From Arctopsyche grandis (Eukaryota > Arthropoda > Insecta > Trichoptera > Hydropsychidae), in NCBI RefSeq assembly GCF_051622035.1, contig NC_135365.1:24552001-24616000 (forward strand): a DNA stretch of 64,000 nt, written 5' to 3'. Positions 14,190 through 24,984 of the stretch are shown here, in pieces. Numbering within the stretch: the stretch's first letter is position 1; each line of letters begins with the position of its first letter. The translations under genes were made by a program, and so were the position numbers. Under the pieces are notes generated by a model, which did no database searches, had not been told where the DNA came from, and was given only the letters and a program-made list of their open reading frames with translations.

Positions 14190-15275
14190 ATACTTTAAAC
14201 TTCCACATTCACAACAAAAACAGTTTTTATTTCACTATTTTTTCACACGTACACGATATGCATAAAAATGAATTTAAAGTATAGAATATGATACGAGATT
14301 ATCAAAACATTGAAGAAAATCATTTTGAATGATTTTTTTTATAAATCTAAAAAAATTATACTTAAATATATATAATATATAAATATTATTGTACTATATT
14401 TCTATTGTGACAATGGAATAACCAGTATTTATAATACTGTAATAAAAAAATGAAAATATTAAAAAGTGTTTAGAATGAACCTGCCTTTAAAAATAAGTTT
14501 ATATCAACAATTATTTTGAGCTACACACTAGCTATGAGGAACTTTTATTAAAGTTTCAATACGCATGTGAAATTTAATGACTTGGAAGTCAAAAAAGGAT
14601 CGATGCTTTTATATACATTTTCAGAGCTGACAAGAGGGGAGAGAGGGGACATATTTGGGGCTCCTTCAAGGGCCCCAAATAAATATATTTAAATAAAAAA
14701 CCGACCACAAATATCGAATCTACACTCACTAGGCTATAGCATTTCATATAGACAATAGAACATTGTACGTAGAAAATGCTATCGGTCGAGATGGGATGTG
14801 GATTATAGTTTCTCCGATGGATTAAAATATACATATATAACTAATTTTGTGACTGACGTCATTTTTATGTCTAACTATTTGAATTATCTTATTCAAAAAT
14901 GTTATTTTATTTATAAAATTTAACAAAAGTATACATAAATTTTGTGTATATAATTTTTATATACATACATACATACATATGCACCAGTGGCGTGTCGTGT
15001 CTCTTAAAACATGTGACTAGGTATGGAAAAAAATTATAATATAATATTTTGAATTTTTGAACTATAATAATTTATCTTGAAGTGACGAGTAATAATCTTT
15101 CATTTTTGTGCTAACAGAAATTTGTGTTATTTTAACCTTTCCTCCCCTGTGATATGTATTTACTACAACTCGACTCTAATAATGGGAATATCGATATGAA
15201 ATGTAATAGATACGAGGTTCAGAATTTTTGTATTCCTCCGTAATATAATTACGAATTACGTCAATTTATGTGTAC
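14190..15275. other. Intergenic DNA with nothing recognised
   Basis: AT-rich DNA without a convincing open frame. A patch near 14620-14680 is more GC-rich and contains GGGGCTCCTTCAAGGGCCCC, which looks like part of a dispersed repeat, but there is no second copy here to prove it. Confidence 0.4.
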
Positions 15276-15279
15276 AAAA

Positions 15280-15430
15280 TACATATCATCGGAGCGCGCT
15301 GATGTTTTTGGCACCGTAAGGGAAAGGTTAGCAAAAAATTCGCCAGTACCGCGAAGGGAATCGAATTGAGACGGCTAGTCCGTGCAAGCGAACGACGCTG
15401 CGGACCATACCATAACAATACATACAGTAC
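15280..15430 (-). repeat. Possible tRNA-derived SINE head
   Basis: Read on the minus strand, this segment has a box-A-like stretch (CGCAGCGTCGTTCGCTTGC) and, about 30 bases on, a box-B-like ATTCGATTCCC. That is the spacing of a tRNA-type RNA polymerase III promoter. It differs from the main SINE family of the window and lacks that family's tail. It may be a second SINE family, but there is only one copy. Confidence 0.35.
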
Positions 15431-15689
15431 CTCAAGAAGGGCCGATTCCGGTTTCTGAATTTCGCTAATCTGAGTGAACAATATCAATATGGACAACGAT
15501 TTGAATTAATTATAAGGCAATATTTCCTATATTCTTCCGATCGGTTTGAAACTTTGCCATTTACATTTTATTAGTTTCACTTTGTCAGTTATTCACTTAC
15601 AAACAGTACAAGTTCATATTATTTATGTATTATCTAGCCACAGTGTCATATTGGGGTAACCTGTGAAGACACTGTGGTATCATCGTCGT

Positions 15690-16040
15690 CATCTACAGCC
15701 ATTCAATATCCACTGCTAGATGAAGGTCTCTCCAACACGCTTCCTCTCGTCTCTGTTTTGCGCAACTCTCATCCATCTCACCCCACACATTTTGCCAATT
15801 GCATCTACCCGTCTTCCTTGCTCTCTTCTTGTACCCTCTTGCATTCTCTCGGGTACCATTCTAGCAATTCTTTTGTCCATTCTTCTAGCCACGTGGCCCG
15901 ACCATTGTCATTTCAATCTCTTCACTCTATCCACTATATACACGACCCTTGTCATACTTCTCATCCACGTATTCTGTTTCCTGTCTTTCCTCGTTATGCC
16001 AAGTATACAACGTTGCCTACTTCATTGAGTGCATTTGATA
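15690..16040 (-). mobile_element. LINE 3' fragment, RTE-like, antisense, copy 1
   Basis: This segment and the next (16085-16500) share long stretches, such as ATCCACTGCTRGATGAAGG, TCGTCTCTGTTTTGCGCAAC and TTCTAGYCACGTGGCCCG, so they are two copies of one repeat. In reverse complement they encode the end of a LINE reverse transcriptase, with the GRP..RWV...K...W...AQ.RD.W pattern seen at the C-terminus of RTE-type ORFs. The open frame on the plus strand here is the antisense of that and is not a gene. Confidence 0.6.
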
Positions 16041-16084
16041 TAGGGCCATAATACAGGTCCTATACAAGGTCATAATACAGGTAC

Positions 16085-16500
16085 TATACAGCCGCTCACC
16101 ATCCACTGCTGGATGAAGGTCTCTCTGGAAGACAACTCGAATCCAGTCGTCTCTGTTTTGCGCAACTCTCACAAATTTCACCCTACCCATTTTCCTAATT
16201 TCGTGTACCCATCTTCCTTGCGGTCTTCCATTTACCCTTTTGAAGTCTCTCAGATATGATTCAAGCACTTATTTTATCCACCTTTCATCCATTCTTCTAG
16301 TCACGTGGCCCGCCAATTGCCATTTCAATATATTTAATCTATCTACTATATTCATTATCCTTAATTCTCACCCACGTTTTCCGCATCCTGTCTTTCCTCG
16401 TTATGCCGAGCATACAGCATCCCATACTTCTTTGAGTGCATTGGACTTTTTGTAGCATCTTGACGTTCAGTGTCCAAGTTTCACATCCATACAAATAAAA
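16085..16500 (-). mobile_element. LINE 3' fragment, RTE-like, antisense, copy 2
   Basis: This is the second copy of the repeat at 15690-16040. Its minus strand (16017-16268) reads GRPQGRWVHEIRKMG and then RVAQNRDDWIRVVFQRDL, a LINE reverse-transcriptase C-terminal pattern. The copy is truncated and decayed. The two copies are about 45 bp apart in the same orientation, which suggests a local tandem duplication rather than two insertions. Confidence 0.6.
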
Positions 16501-16544
16501 ATAAATTATCTTTTTTAAATGACTAAATATACATATATTACATA

Positions 16545-17011
16545 CTATAGTTGTATTACCCGGCTTCGCTTTGTATTTGTAATATAAAACACTTAAACAT
16601 GACTAATCTAATAGTAAACATTTTATTAAATTTATTTGAATAGTTTTATTTTATATATGTATATTTATTTGAATACTCATTTGTTTTTTTTATTAAATTG
16701 ACTGTCACGAACAAACAAACATACATATATAGTAAGTATTTTATAAAAAAATATATGTATACGAAATATGTATACCAGAATCCGGCGCCTGCGCCCCCCG
16801 CGTCTGCGCCCCCTAGGGCTTCGCCCCAGGCACGAAGGCTGCTTCGCCCACGGCGCCTTTAGCCCCGGGGACTTCGAATCCTTTAAATCGAAAAAAATCG
16901 AATCAGCGCCTATGAATCGAAAAAAAAAATCGAATTTGTCGTCTACGAACGAAGGTTACATACATACATACATACAAATATGCAAAGTCTCTTTCCAAAT
17001 TATATATTAGA
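16545..17011 (-). mobile_element. Mini-Helitron-like element, minus orientation
   Basis: On the minus strand it starts TCTAATATATAATTTGG, contains a GC-rich core of CGAAGCC/CCTAGGG modules (16780-16870), and ends GCGAAGCCGGGTAATACAAC followed by CTATAGT. Related copies at 21785-22705 and 24127-24329 end in CTAGT. A 5' TC, a CTRR 3' end followed by T, no terminal inverted repeats and no target duplication are Helitron hallmarks. The subterminal GC-rich hairpin is short and imperfect, so the class is probable rather than certain. It has no coding capacity. Confidence 0.5.
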
Positions 17012-18178
17012 TATCGAAAATATAACTAAATTTCCGTCTTAAATTACGTGCATTTATAAATTTTTCATTAAAATAGAAAAAAAAACTAAAAATTCGGCAC
17101 TGACGTGACCACCAAATCAGCGCCTAATCACAAAATGGCGCCACCCAGAACGATTAGGCGCACAAAATGGCCGTTTCGTTTCGCACGCAAGAACGTTCTC
17201 CTTGGAACAGGTCAGTTTTGGCCGAAACGAAAGCGAAAACGAGCAAAACCACCGCACCGCAACGATGCGGCAGGTCCTCTTTTATTCCTTTTTCACTTTT
17301 TCACTTTTTTAACCTCTTCTTCCCCCTCTCGCCGCTCCGTTTCGCTTTCGTGAGGAAATATATATTTTCGTACAAACAAAATTTGACCATGAAAACGGGT
17401 TTCTTTGTGCGGTCGACTCGACGCTTTGGCATGTCTTCTTTTTTTGGAACATCGTCCATTTTTATTTTACGCGCCGTTTCCTTTTCGTCTTTTTCGGTAT
17501 CCAGAGTGCGCGAAGGCTGTCTGGATGTTATTTTTACTCGCCGACATTTTTTTTTTATTTCGGTCTCGGCTTTCGGCGATCTTTTTAAAATGCACGCATT
17601 TCACGCGTGTGTGCGAAATTGAAGGAAAATAATAACAAAAAAAAACTGCGAACGAGTCAAGGTCTCGACGTGCCACACACAAAGGACCATTTCGAGACTG
17701 GTTTTCTGGCCGACAAACAATGACGATTTCTTTCTTTTGTGCGGCATGTGCACATTGTTATATTGCTTTATGTGCAAGCCTCGGCCATTTTATTCGGCGG
17801 TGTGTACCTACCTGAAAGTTTAAGTTTCCGGTGGTCCGAGCCGAACAAATGGGGAGAACCGTCTGGTTTTTCAGGGTCGTTGGTGGAAATTGCACGTCAA
17901 CGTAGCGAGTGCAATTGCAGTTGCATTTACAATTGCAATATGCCGAAATAAAATTCTATAAATGCCTGTTATGCACGCTATACTTATCTGAATGTACATA
18001 TGTATATTATACGTAATGATCGGTATTTTATTGCAGTAGTTCATTATATTGAGACCATGAATGCATACATAATACACATATATACATATATGTATGTATG
18101 TATCTACATGTTACAGTGAAAGCATATTTCAAGTGAAAATGTATCAAACAATGAATTTAGAACGTTTAACTCTATAAA
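17012..18178. other. Gene-free stretch with a CpG-richer patch
   Basis: 17100-17700 is richer in GC and CpG than its surroundings and holds open frames of 70-150 codons in several registers. None has recognisable domains or convincing composition. It could be the promoter or untranslated exon of an unseen gene, or an old repeat; I cannot decide. Confidence 0.35.
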
Positions 18179-18179
18179 T

Positions 18180-18290
18180 TTAACCCTAACGACCCAATTT
18201 TAAATGAATAGGGCCAACCCTTACTTAACCTAACCTAACCTAACCCTTAAATAATACCAACCCTAACAATCTAATTTTTATTTTATTTTA
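18180..18290 (+). repeat. AACCT-containing dispersed repeat fragment
   Basis: This piece contains AAATGAATAGGGCCAACCC and a short run of AACCT units. Near-identical pieces occur at 45191-45283 and, inverted, at 45344-45426, with a related one near 51640-51715. AACCT/AGGTT is the common insect telomere pentamer, but the run is only a few units and is embedded in a longer shared sequence. It is a dispersed element, not a telomere. Confidence 0.6.
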
Positions 18291-18299
18291 TTTTACAAA

Positions 18300-18940
18300 A
18301 TCAATTAATCAAGCACACTCGTCTAACAGATTGCTCCAAAGCGACGAGTGTGCTAAAAAGATTAATAGGAAAAAGTACAATAGGAAAAAATACAAGTTAA
18401 ATAAACAAATTATATATACGAATATACAAATTAAATAAGGAAAGGATAACTAAATAAAATATGAAATCATAATAAAATCATAATTAAAAACACTAACTCA
18501 ACATTTCTAAATGGCCGCGACCTCCATAACTTAGGAAGTGGTGCAGAGAATGAAGAGAGACGTGACAAATGTCAATGGCACCATCCAGTAAATTTAAGAA
18601 ACCGAGGCCGCGAGGAATGGGAGAATAACTAAAAGCCACAGTACTAGCCAAAGGAGTGTGAAAAAGGGGACGATGGCGGGTCCATATCACACTCTCTGGA
18701 GCATGAAGGCCCAACTCAGCCAGGATAGACGGACGGGAGATACAGCCTCTAAATATGGAAAAGAAGAACTTGATGAGGGCAACACTCCTCCTGTGGTCAA
18801 GAGAAGTGTAGCCGACCATACCCATGATGAATTTTGAAGGAAATAAGTATGGGTAAATCCCATATTGCTCCTTATAAAGCAGTCTGAGAAATCGTCTTTG
18901 CACAAGTTCAAGCTTCAAAATGTAAATGAATAAAACCAAT
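18300..18940 (-). mobile_element. LINE reverse-transcriptase C-terminal fragment (Jockey/R1-like)
   Basis: The minus-strand frame 18493-18939 contains LELVQRRFLRLLYKEQYGIYP, then GMVGYTSLDHRRSVALIKF and ILAELGLHAPESVIWTRHRP. This is the post-catalytic C-terminal part of a Jockey/R1-type LINE ORF2. The same family recurs on the plus strand at 34880-35340 inside CFAP206. The DNA downstream on the minus strand (18300-18490) is probably its 3' UTR. The element is 5'-truncated, which is typical of LINE insertion. Confidence 0.7.
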
Positions 18941-19079
18941 CTTAAATGAATAAAACCAACCCTGAAAATGTAACTGGTTATGATTACACTGAAACGTCAG
19001 TGAAAATATATTTTCACTTGAAAATTAATTTCAGTGACATACATACATATATACTCAATCTTATAGGGTACCATTTATC

Positions 19080-19860
19080 AGCCCGGCAAATAAAAAGAAT
19101 GCCCTTCTCTAAAATAGCTCGGACGACAGATTCGGTTTTCGCCCGGAAGATCAAACGTCAAATGACAGTTACAAGCTTCCACAAGAAAGTTAGTTCAAAA
19201 CACTCTTGCTATATGGCAGCAGTTGGAATTTATGTAGATGTGTCAACTTTGAAAAAATCATGGAACAAAATTTTAAAAAGATTGTTAGTTAGGTACTTCC
19301 AATAATGCAACATAAAGTGATTTAGAAGATATCATGAAAGTAGTAGCAAAAATTTCAATATGCAAAGAATGCGAAGAAGCAGATATCACCGAGTGATTAA
19401 ATAATAAGATATCACCGATTATTGATTCCAAGTTTTAAATGATGAGTAAATAATTATTGAAATGTCTGGCTTTGAGGATCAAGATCAAGAAGACAAAGAG
19501 GAGATTCTCGAGGAGGGGAATAATGGTCCCGCACGTTCTGAAGCCTTTCAATACTTAAATGAAGTGGAAAATAATGCAACTCGAAACAACTTATGTATAT
19601 GTATGTATTTATGTACATACATATGTCTTAAAAGTATTCGCGATTTGGCACCTTCTTAAAGAATAGCTGCTTTTAATCAAAAATCAATAATTTAATTACT
19701 TACTTATAAATCAAATGTAACAGATTTACAATAAAATTATTCATGCTTAATGCTCTTTTATTTACCGGTATTTTTTTTTTTCAATTATGTATACGGATAT
19801 TGCTTTATGCAAACAACTTTCATTCCCAATTAGTCCGGATAATCGAGGTTCTACTACATA
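19080..19860 (+). mobile_element. Decayed pogo/Tigger-like DNA transposon remnant
   Basis: A frame ending near 19305 contains STLKKSWNKILKRL, which resembles the 'LKKAWNK' segment of jerky/Tigger (pogo) transposases. A second short acidic frame (19462-19600) follows. The segment ends at about 19830-19858 with CCGGATAATCGAGG, matching the right terminal repeat of the pogo-type element at 24650-29580 (CCGGATAATCGAGAGTG). No left end was found and the coding part is broken. Confidence 0.45.
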
Positions 19861-20099
19861 TATAAGACAAAAATAATAAAAATCCACCCTCGGCATTGGC
19901 AATCCGAGTACTTATAAATCAAAATGGCGAAAATAATTGGTTAATATTTTTTCAAACAAATGAATATTTACTTAATACATATATATTTTCAGTCAAACCT
20001 CGTTAAAACAAACTACGAATTTTTATTGTTTCGTACTGAGTATTCGTTGTAACGAAACAAGATTTTATTTGAAATTGTTTTTACTTTTGTAAAATTTGG

Positions 20100-21780
20100 T
20101 ATGCGTTAATGAAATTTAACTGTAACAATGAATTTAATTCGGTATGTTGAAAGAAAAATGTCCTGAGTCACTTAAGCACCGTGTGAACCTTACAGGAAAG
20201 TTTGGTCTCAATTAATCAATGGATATGAAACTGTATAATTACCAGACAGACAAACAAAGAGACATTATGTCGTAAGTACTATACATACATCACAAAGGGA
20301 TTATATAAAAAAAAACCGACTTGAAAATCTGCTCGCACAAAACTTTTTAAATTACATTAAATTTTCATTACCAATACTTCTAGTCTAAACCTAAAACCAT
20401 CCTCATTGGATAGTGCGATGCATTTGGGAGGAGCTTGTTTAGTCATTCTTTTTTTATCAAGCAGTGTTTGGGAAGTGTGTTACGTGAGGTCTGGGTCTGG
20501 GTCTGGGCCTGACCTTGCTCAACGCCGAATGGCGACAGGCCTTGAGGCCTCCTCGTCGTTTCTTCTTTTTATTTCAACTTTATTTTAAGCCGTCTATCTT
20601 TTGCTTTGGCCAGAAAGAGATGGACGAGAGCCGGCTGTCGGTTTTTTCGGCTCCGTCGAGCATGCAACGCCCGCCATTAAAATGCATTATTCATCATGCA
20701 TCACCGAAAGGTAGATGACATCGCCATGTCTGCAGCCGACCCACCTCTCCTCTCCTCCCCCGAAGGTAAATGCGATCACGTAATTTCGGGGTAAGGTAGG
20801 TCGTTAACGGAAGCGGAATTCTGACTCCACTCCCTTCGTGACGTGTGCATGTGTGTACATTTGTGTGGGGTTTTTTTTGTCGGTTGTTACCTGCACGCTA
20901 GACGTTAATTGGACGCTCGTTTCGGTGGTGGGTTAGTGTACAGAAACTTGGGTGGAACTTGTCGATAGGTTTCAAACTTCACTGTGTCTAATTTGCAGGA
21001 GAATGTCTTAAGCTTTGAGATGTCTCCACGGTACACAAGTCTTTGTATGCATACATATGTACAATTGTGCAATTAGTTTTATCCACCGAATCCATGTATG
21101 TACAGTAGAGTGCAAGTGAGAAGTCCTGTAATGCCACAATGGTCCAAAATAAGATCTTTTTCTTCAGGAAATATAATAAATGAACAAGAAAAAGTCTATC
21201 ATATGCAACGTTCAAACTTGACCCAATTCCAAACATTACAAATTCAAATTAATATGCATAACATATGATATGACAGCAGAAGCTTACACACAAGTCACAA
21301 GTAGACGGATACATAAATACCCAGATCGCGAGTCCCGCGGGTGCTTTTTTCCGTCATTTTCGCAGTACTTTGGTTAAATTGCACTCGAAAAAAGTGCAGC
21401 GGCGGCGGCGGCGCAGGTTATTAGTGCAATTTCGCTGCAGAATATTGAGGTTTTTAATTAAAATGAATGCACACACGCTATCGCGCGACGTCATCTCGGT
21501 CAAATCGACCGACCGCCTTTGTCCAAATCTACGGATCGCGTGCACAATTCATTTCACTACCTACCCCAACGTGGTGCATTTCACGTGGCCCACCACCTCG
21601 CCTTCTTGTTCCGACCCTGCCGCAATTATTCCCTCTTTGTGCACACTGGCCATTTTTAGAACTCAACTTAAAAACGCAATCGAGCTCCCCTCCCCCCACC
21701 CATCCCCACTCCACCCCATTCGGACTAGCGCCGAGTCGCCGCTCTTTTTTTTTAGTTGAACTTACCAGGGTTTTGGGAAG
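20100..21780. other. Gene-free stretch with GC-rich, CpG-containing segments
   Basis: Between mobile elements this stretch is less AT-rich than the rest of the region. It includes a (CGG)n-like run near 21398-21416 and pyrimidine-rich segments near 21600-21740. Short open frames occur on both strands, but none looks protein-like. The composition would fit a promoter or untranslated first exon, but no coding exon can be attached. Confidence 0.3.
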
Positions 21781-21784
21781 GTAA

Positions 21785-22705
21785 ATAATATAATTTCGAA
21801 AGACACTTTGCATATACATATGTATGTATATATGTAACCTTCGTGCGTTGGTTCGTAGACAACACATTCAATTTATTTTTTTCGATTCAAAGGATTCGAA
21901 GTCCCCGGTGGTGCCGGGGGCGAAGCCCTAGGAGGCGAAGCCCTAGGGAGCGAAGGCTCCGGGGGACGACGGATAGGGGGCGAAGGCTCCGGAGGCGAAA
22001 GCGCTGGGTGGGAGTCGCCCCCGGATTCTGGTATACATATAATTTCGAAAGAGACTTAGTATATATGTTTGTTTGTTCGTGACAGTCAATTTAATAAAAA
22101 TAAAAAATATATATATATATATATATTCGAATAAATTTATTTATATTTATATACATATATATAGCCAGCAGCATAGCTCGGTCGTTAAGCTTCTGCTTAG
22201 CGTCAAGAAGGTGCCGGGTTCAATCCCTGAATTAAAATGAATTTTTCAGAGTATGCTGTTGGTCAGACCTGGATTTGTGACTCCAGATTGATCGTTTCCT
22301 ATCAGAATTTTGCCAATTTTCTCTGATTTCATTGTTGAAACGGTTCCCGGAAAAAAAATTAGCTAAAAATCCTTCCTACCTACTATGTCACCACTATTTG
22401 AAGTTTGATTGATGTACAATAAAATTTATGTACAATTCATAGATGTCTCGTTAATTTGCGAGTTTTTCAGTGTCTCGCAATTCAACGACTTGTAATAAAA
22501 ATGCTGCATTTGTATTTGTAATTGGCCAGGAAGGCGCATTAGGATTTACCTGTAAGGCCTTCCTGGTATATGTAAATAAATAAATAAATAAATAAATATA
22601 AAATAAAGCTATTCAAATAAATTTAATAAAATGTTGACTATAAGATTAGTCGTGTTTAAGCGGTTTATATTACAAATACCGAGCGAAGACGGGTAAAACC
22701 ACTAG
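21785..22705 (+). mobile_element. Mini-Helitron-like element interrupted by a SINE
   Basis: The family start ATATAATTTCGAAAG occurs at about 21789, followed by a GC-rich core of GGCGAAGCCCTAGG-type modules (21900-22020), then a second start-like motif near 22042. After the inserted SINE (about 22160-22600) the element resumes and ends at 22705 with CACTAG followed by T. It matches the minus-strand copy at 16545-17011 over most of its length, including the core. Confidence 0.5.
22160..22600 (+). mobile_element. tRNA-derived SINE (copy 1), inserted in a Helitron-like element
   Basis: The head carries a box-A-like TAGCTCGGTCGTTAAGC and a box B GGTTCAATCCC, as in tRNA-type promoters. The body has the family signature TTTGTGACTCCAG, CGTTTCCTATCAG and GAAACGGTTCC. 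The 3' region has a hairpin with stem CCAGGAAGGC / GCCTTCCTGG (22526-22566) and an (AAAT)n tail. Other copies lie at 35440, 36555, 37045, 44525, 50160 and 61255. Confidence 0.8.
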
Positions 22706-24126
22706 TAAAGCTATATTTTCGAATATCCCTTTTTTAATATAATACTAATGTCTAAGTATTAAAATTGAAATTAAAAAAAATAAACTTTTAAAATAAAATA
22801 CAACTAAGAAATTAATTCAATTAAATTAATTATAAAATTAAAAAATGGGACCTTGAAGGGAAAACAATGTTTAAATATTACATGTGACAATACATATATG
22901 CAGTAACATCAAAATTTTGACATTTCGTGATTTATAATACGATGGGTTTTTTTGTTGACATTTATATTACAATTAGATTTCTCACATTAAGGAATGATTA
23001 TTTCAATTACACATATATAAACTAAATATCAAATATATCGTCATATATCGTCACGTAAATAAGACAATTTACTCACATAGAATTCTAATCCGATCTTGGG
23101 TCAAAGGTTATTCCAACAGCAATCTCATTTCGAAGATTCCGACGTGTTTGTCATCTGTTCTAATTAACGTTTTCCAGTGGCGTACATAGATATGTAGTTG
23201 TGTATCGTTTCTAGCACCCAGTATCGGAATATGACCATTTCTGGAATATCCATCCATTCAGAAAATGAAAATTCACACTTCCAATCAACTTCACGCCGAG
23301 AAAAGTCGACAGGGTGCCCCGAAAGTGCGGTCGCCGCTGTGCCGGTACTAATGTCGCGTTCGTCGAGAATCACAAATCCATTAATATGTGAGCCGTTGAA
23401 ACGACGGACAAAAACTCGTTATTCCGATACGTTCGCACAACCCGATCCTGATTTTCACACAGTAATTATGTGGGAAGTCTATAATTACCGAAGCCACATT
23501 GGCGCTTAATAACTTACATTAGTAATAGTGAGTAGTACCTAGCGAGCGGCGGCACTGGTACCTACGCTAATTAACTACCAGTGCCAACCTCTCCTGTGGG
23601 GTACATATGCCAGTGTACAACCAATTTAGATCTATAAATGATAAATTGAGTCGGATTCAATGCGCGCCCCAATACAAAAACAGACAGAAATATAAATAAA
23701 TGCAATTTGCCAAGCTGGAATATTGTGCAATTGCACAATCGTTGTTGACTTTCTATGTAAAAATTGGCACCTATAAATCTGCAAAAAATTTAACTGTGAA
23801 CTAATTATTCATCGTATTAACAAAAAACATCTGAATTTCAATTATTATTGATAGTTTAAAATTGATTAGAAAAACGTCCGAAGAAAAATTTGAATATTTG
23901 AAAATAAACAATAGAAAAACTATCATTGAATCAAAATTATACTAGTGACACCTTTTGAAAAAAATAAATACTAAAATTATCTTCAATAAATGGCCGACGT
24001 CTTATATACATATATCAAAATAATTAATTTCAATTCTACACATAGATGGAGACACTATAATAATAACTTTTTTATTCCAATTTAGTGCAATCGCATTCGT
24101 CCATATAAATAATATACATACATATA
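22706..24126. other. Gene-free stretch
   Basis: AT-rich DNA without a supportable gene. Open frames of 70-100 codons on opposite strands at 23164-23509 overlap each other and match nothing I know. A CCAGTGGCGTA motif at about 23175, common at the ends of hAT-type repeats, may mark one end of an old element. Confidence 0.35.
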
Positions 24127-24329
24127 TCTAATATATAATTTCGAAAGAGACTTTGTAAGTATTTTTGGTTTGGAATCGAAAACAAGTCAGTTTCTATGAT
24201 CGGTTGAATATTATTTTTTTTCGATTCAAATAAATTTAATAAAAAAGCAAATGAATATTTACTATTAGATTCGCCGTGTTTAAGCTGTTTATATTACAAA
24301 TGCTTAGCGAAGCCGGATAAAACAACTAG
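24127..24329 (+). mobile_element. Short mini-Helitron-like element, complete ends
   Basis: It begins TCTAATATATAATTTCG after an A and ends GCGAAGCCGGATAAAACAAC then CTAG before a T. This is the Helitron rule of insertion between A and T with a TC start and CTRR end. At 203 bp it lacks the GC-rich core of the longer copies and encodes nothing. Confidence 0.55.
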
Positions 24330-24984
24330 TAGATAATAAATACCATAGTATTGAATAATAACAAAAAATAAATATGTAAATAATAATAATAATAATCAAA
24401 TTTATAATATCGCTATTCTGTCTGTCTGTCTGTGTGTATATTTGAGATAACGCTCGCCGTTCTATAATAGTAGTTTCGATTCGACATACATGTGTACGTC
24501 ACAGCTAAACCACTGCCAACAAAATGGACGAATATAATATCGAAAGAAAATACGTCTATATATATACTGTCCGCTATCAATGTTCTCTCTGGGCGAGGTA
24601 AGTCTTATCTCGAATCCCGGGAATTGGATTTAAAAAAATCTTGAAATCAAATAAACTCTCGATTATCCGGGCGCGGATTATCCGATTTGCGGATTATCCG
24701 TGCTTGAAAAATATAAATTATCTTTTTTAAATTAATTTAATTTTTTTCTTATATGCTTAGGAGACGCACCGATTGATTGCGACACATAAATGTTTCTCGT
24801 TCCCTTTTTAAATTTCTTTTATTATTGCGTTAAGTCTTTCAGTCAGTTAATTCTTTCATTAACAAGTGCGTGTATTCAGAGCAGGTTTTTTTCGTAACAT
24901 ATGTACATATGTTTTAATTACTTTCAATGGCTGATGAATTCTGCATCGAATTTCGAGAATATCACTAATCATCGCAACCTTCTC

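Larger units (their letters stand above)
7273..14190 (+). other. Long AT-rich gene-free tract, probable E93 3' UTR and flank
   Basis: About 7 kb follow the E93 stop without a credible coding region. Only short, low-complexity open frames rich in F, I, Y, K and N are present. The sequence has many poly(A)/poly(T) runs, (ATT)n and (TA)n stretches, many AATAAA hexamers, and TGTAAATA Pumilio-type octamers (for example near 12586). E93 transcripts are known to be long, so a multi-kilobase 3' UTR is possible. Where transcription ends cannot be told from sequence. Confidence 0.4.

Noticed and set aside
15674..16051. 125-codon plus-strand frame rich in Ser, His and Leu
   Set aside because: It is the antisense of a LINE 3' end; the repeat copy at 16085-16500 does not keep this frame.
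17167..17622. 151-codon plus-strand frame
   Set aside because: Other frames on both strands are open over the same DNA, it has no recognisable motif, and it is Phe/Arg/Ser-biased. It is treated as chance in CpG-richer DNA.
18200..18250. AACCT run as a telomere or internal telomere array
   Set aside because: Only about four units, inside a longer dispersed repeat that recurs at other places.
22163..22235. Functional tRNA gene
   Set aside because: Box A and B are present but the segment does not fold into a sound cloverleaf and is fused to the SINE body seen in seven copies.
23164..23509. Overlapping frames on both strands (103 and 69 codons)
   Set aside because: No similarity to known proteins, no splice context, and mutual overlap.
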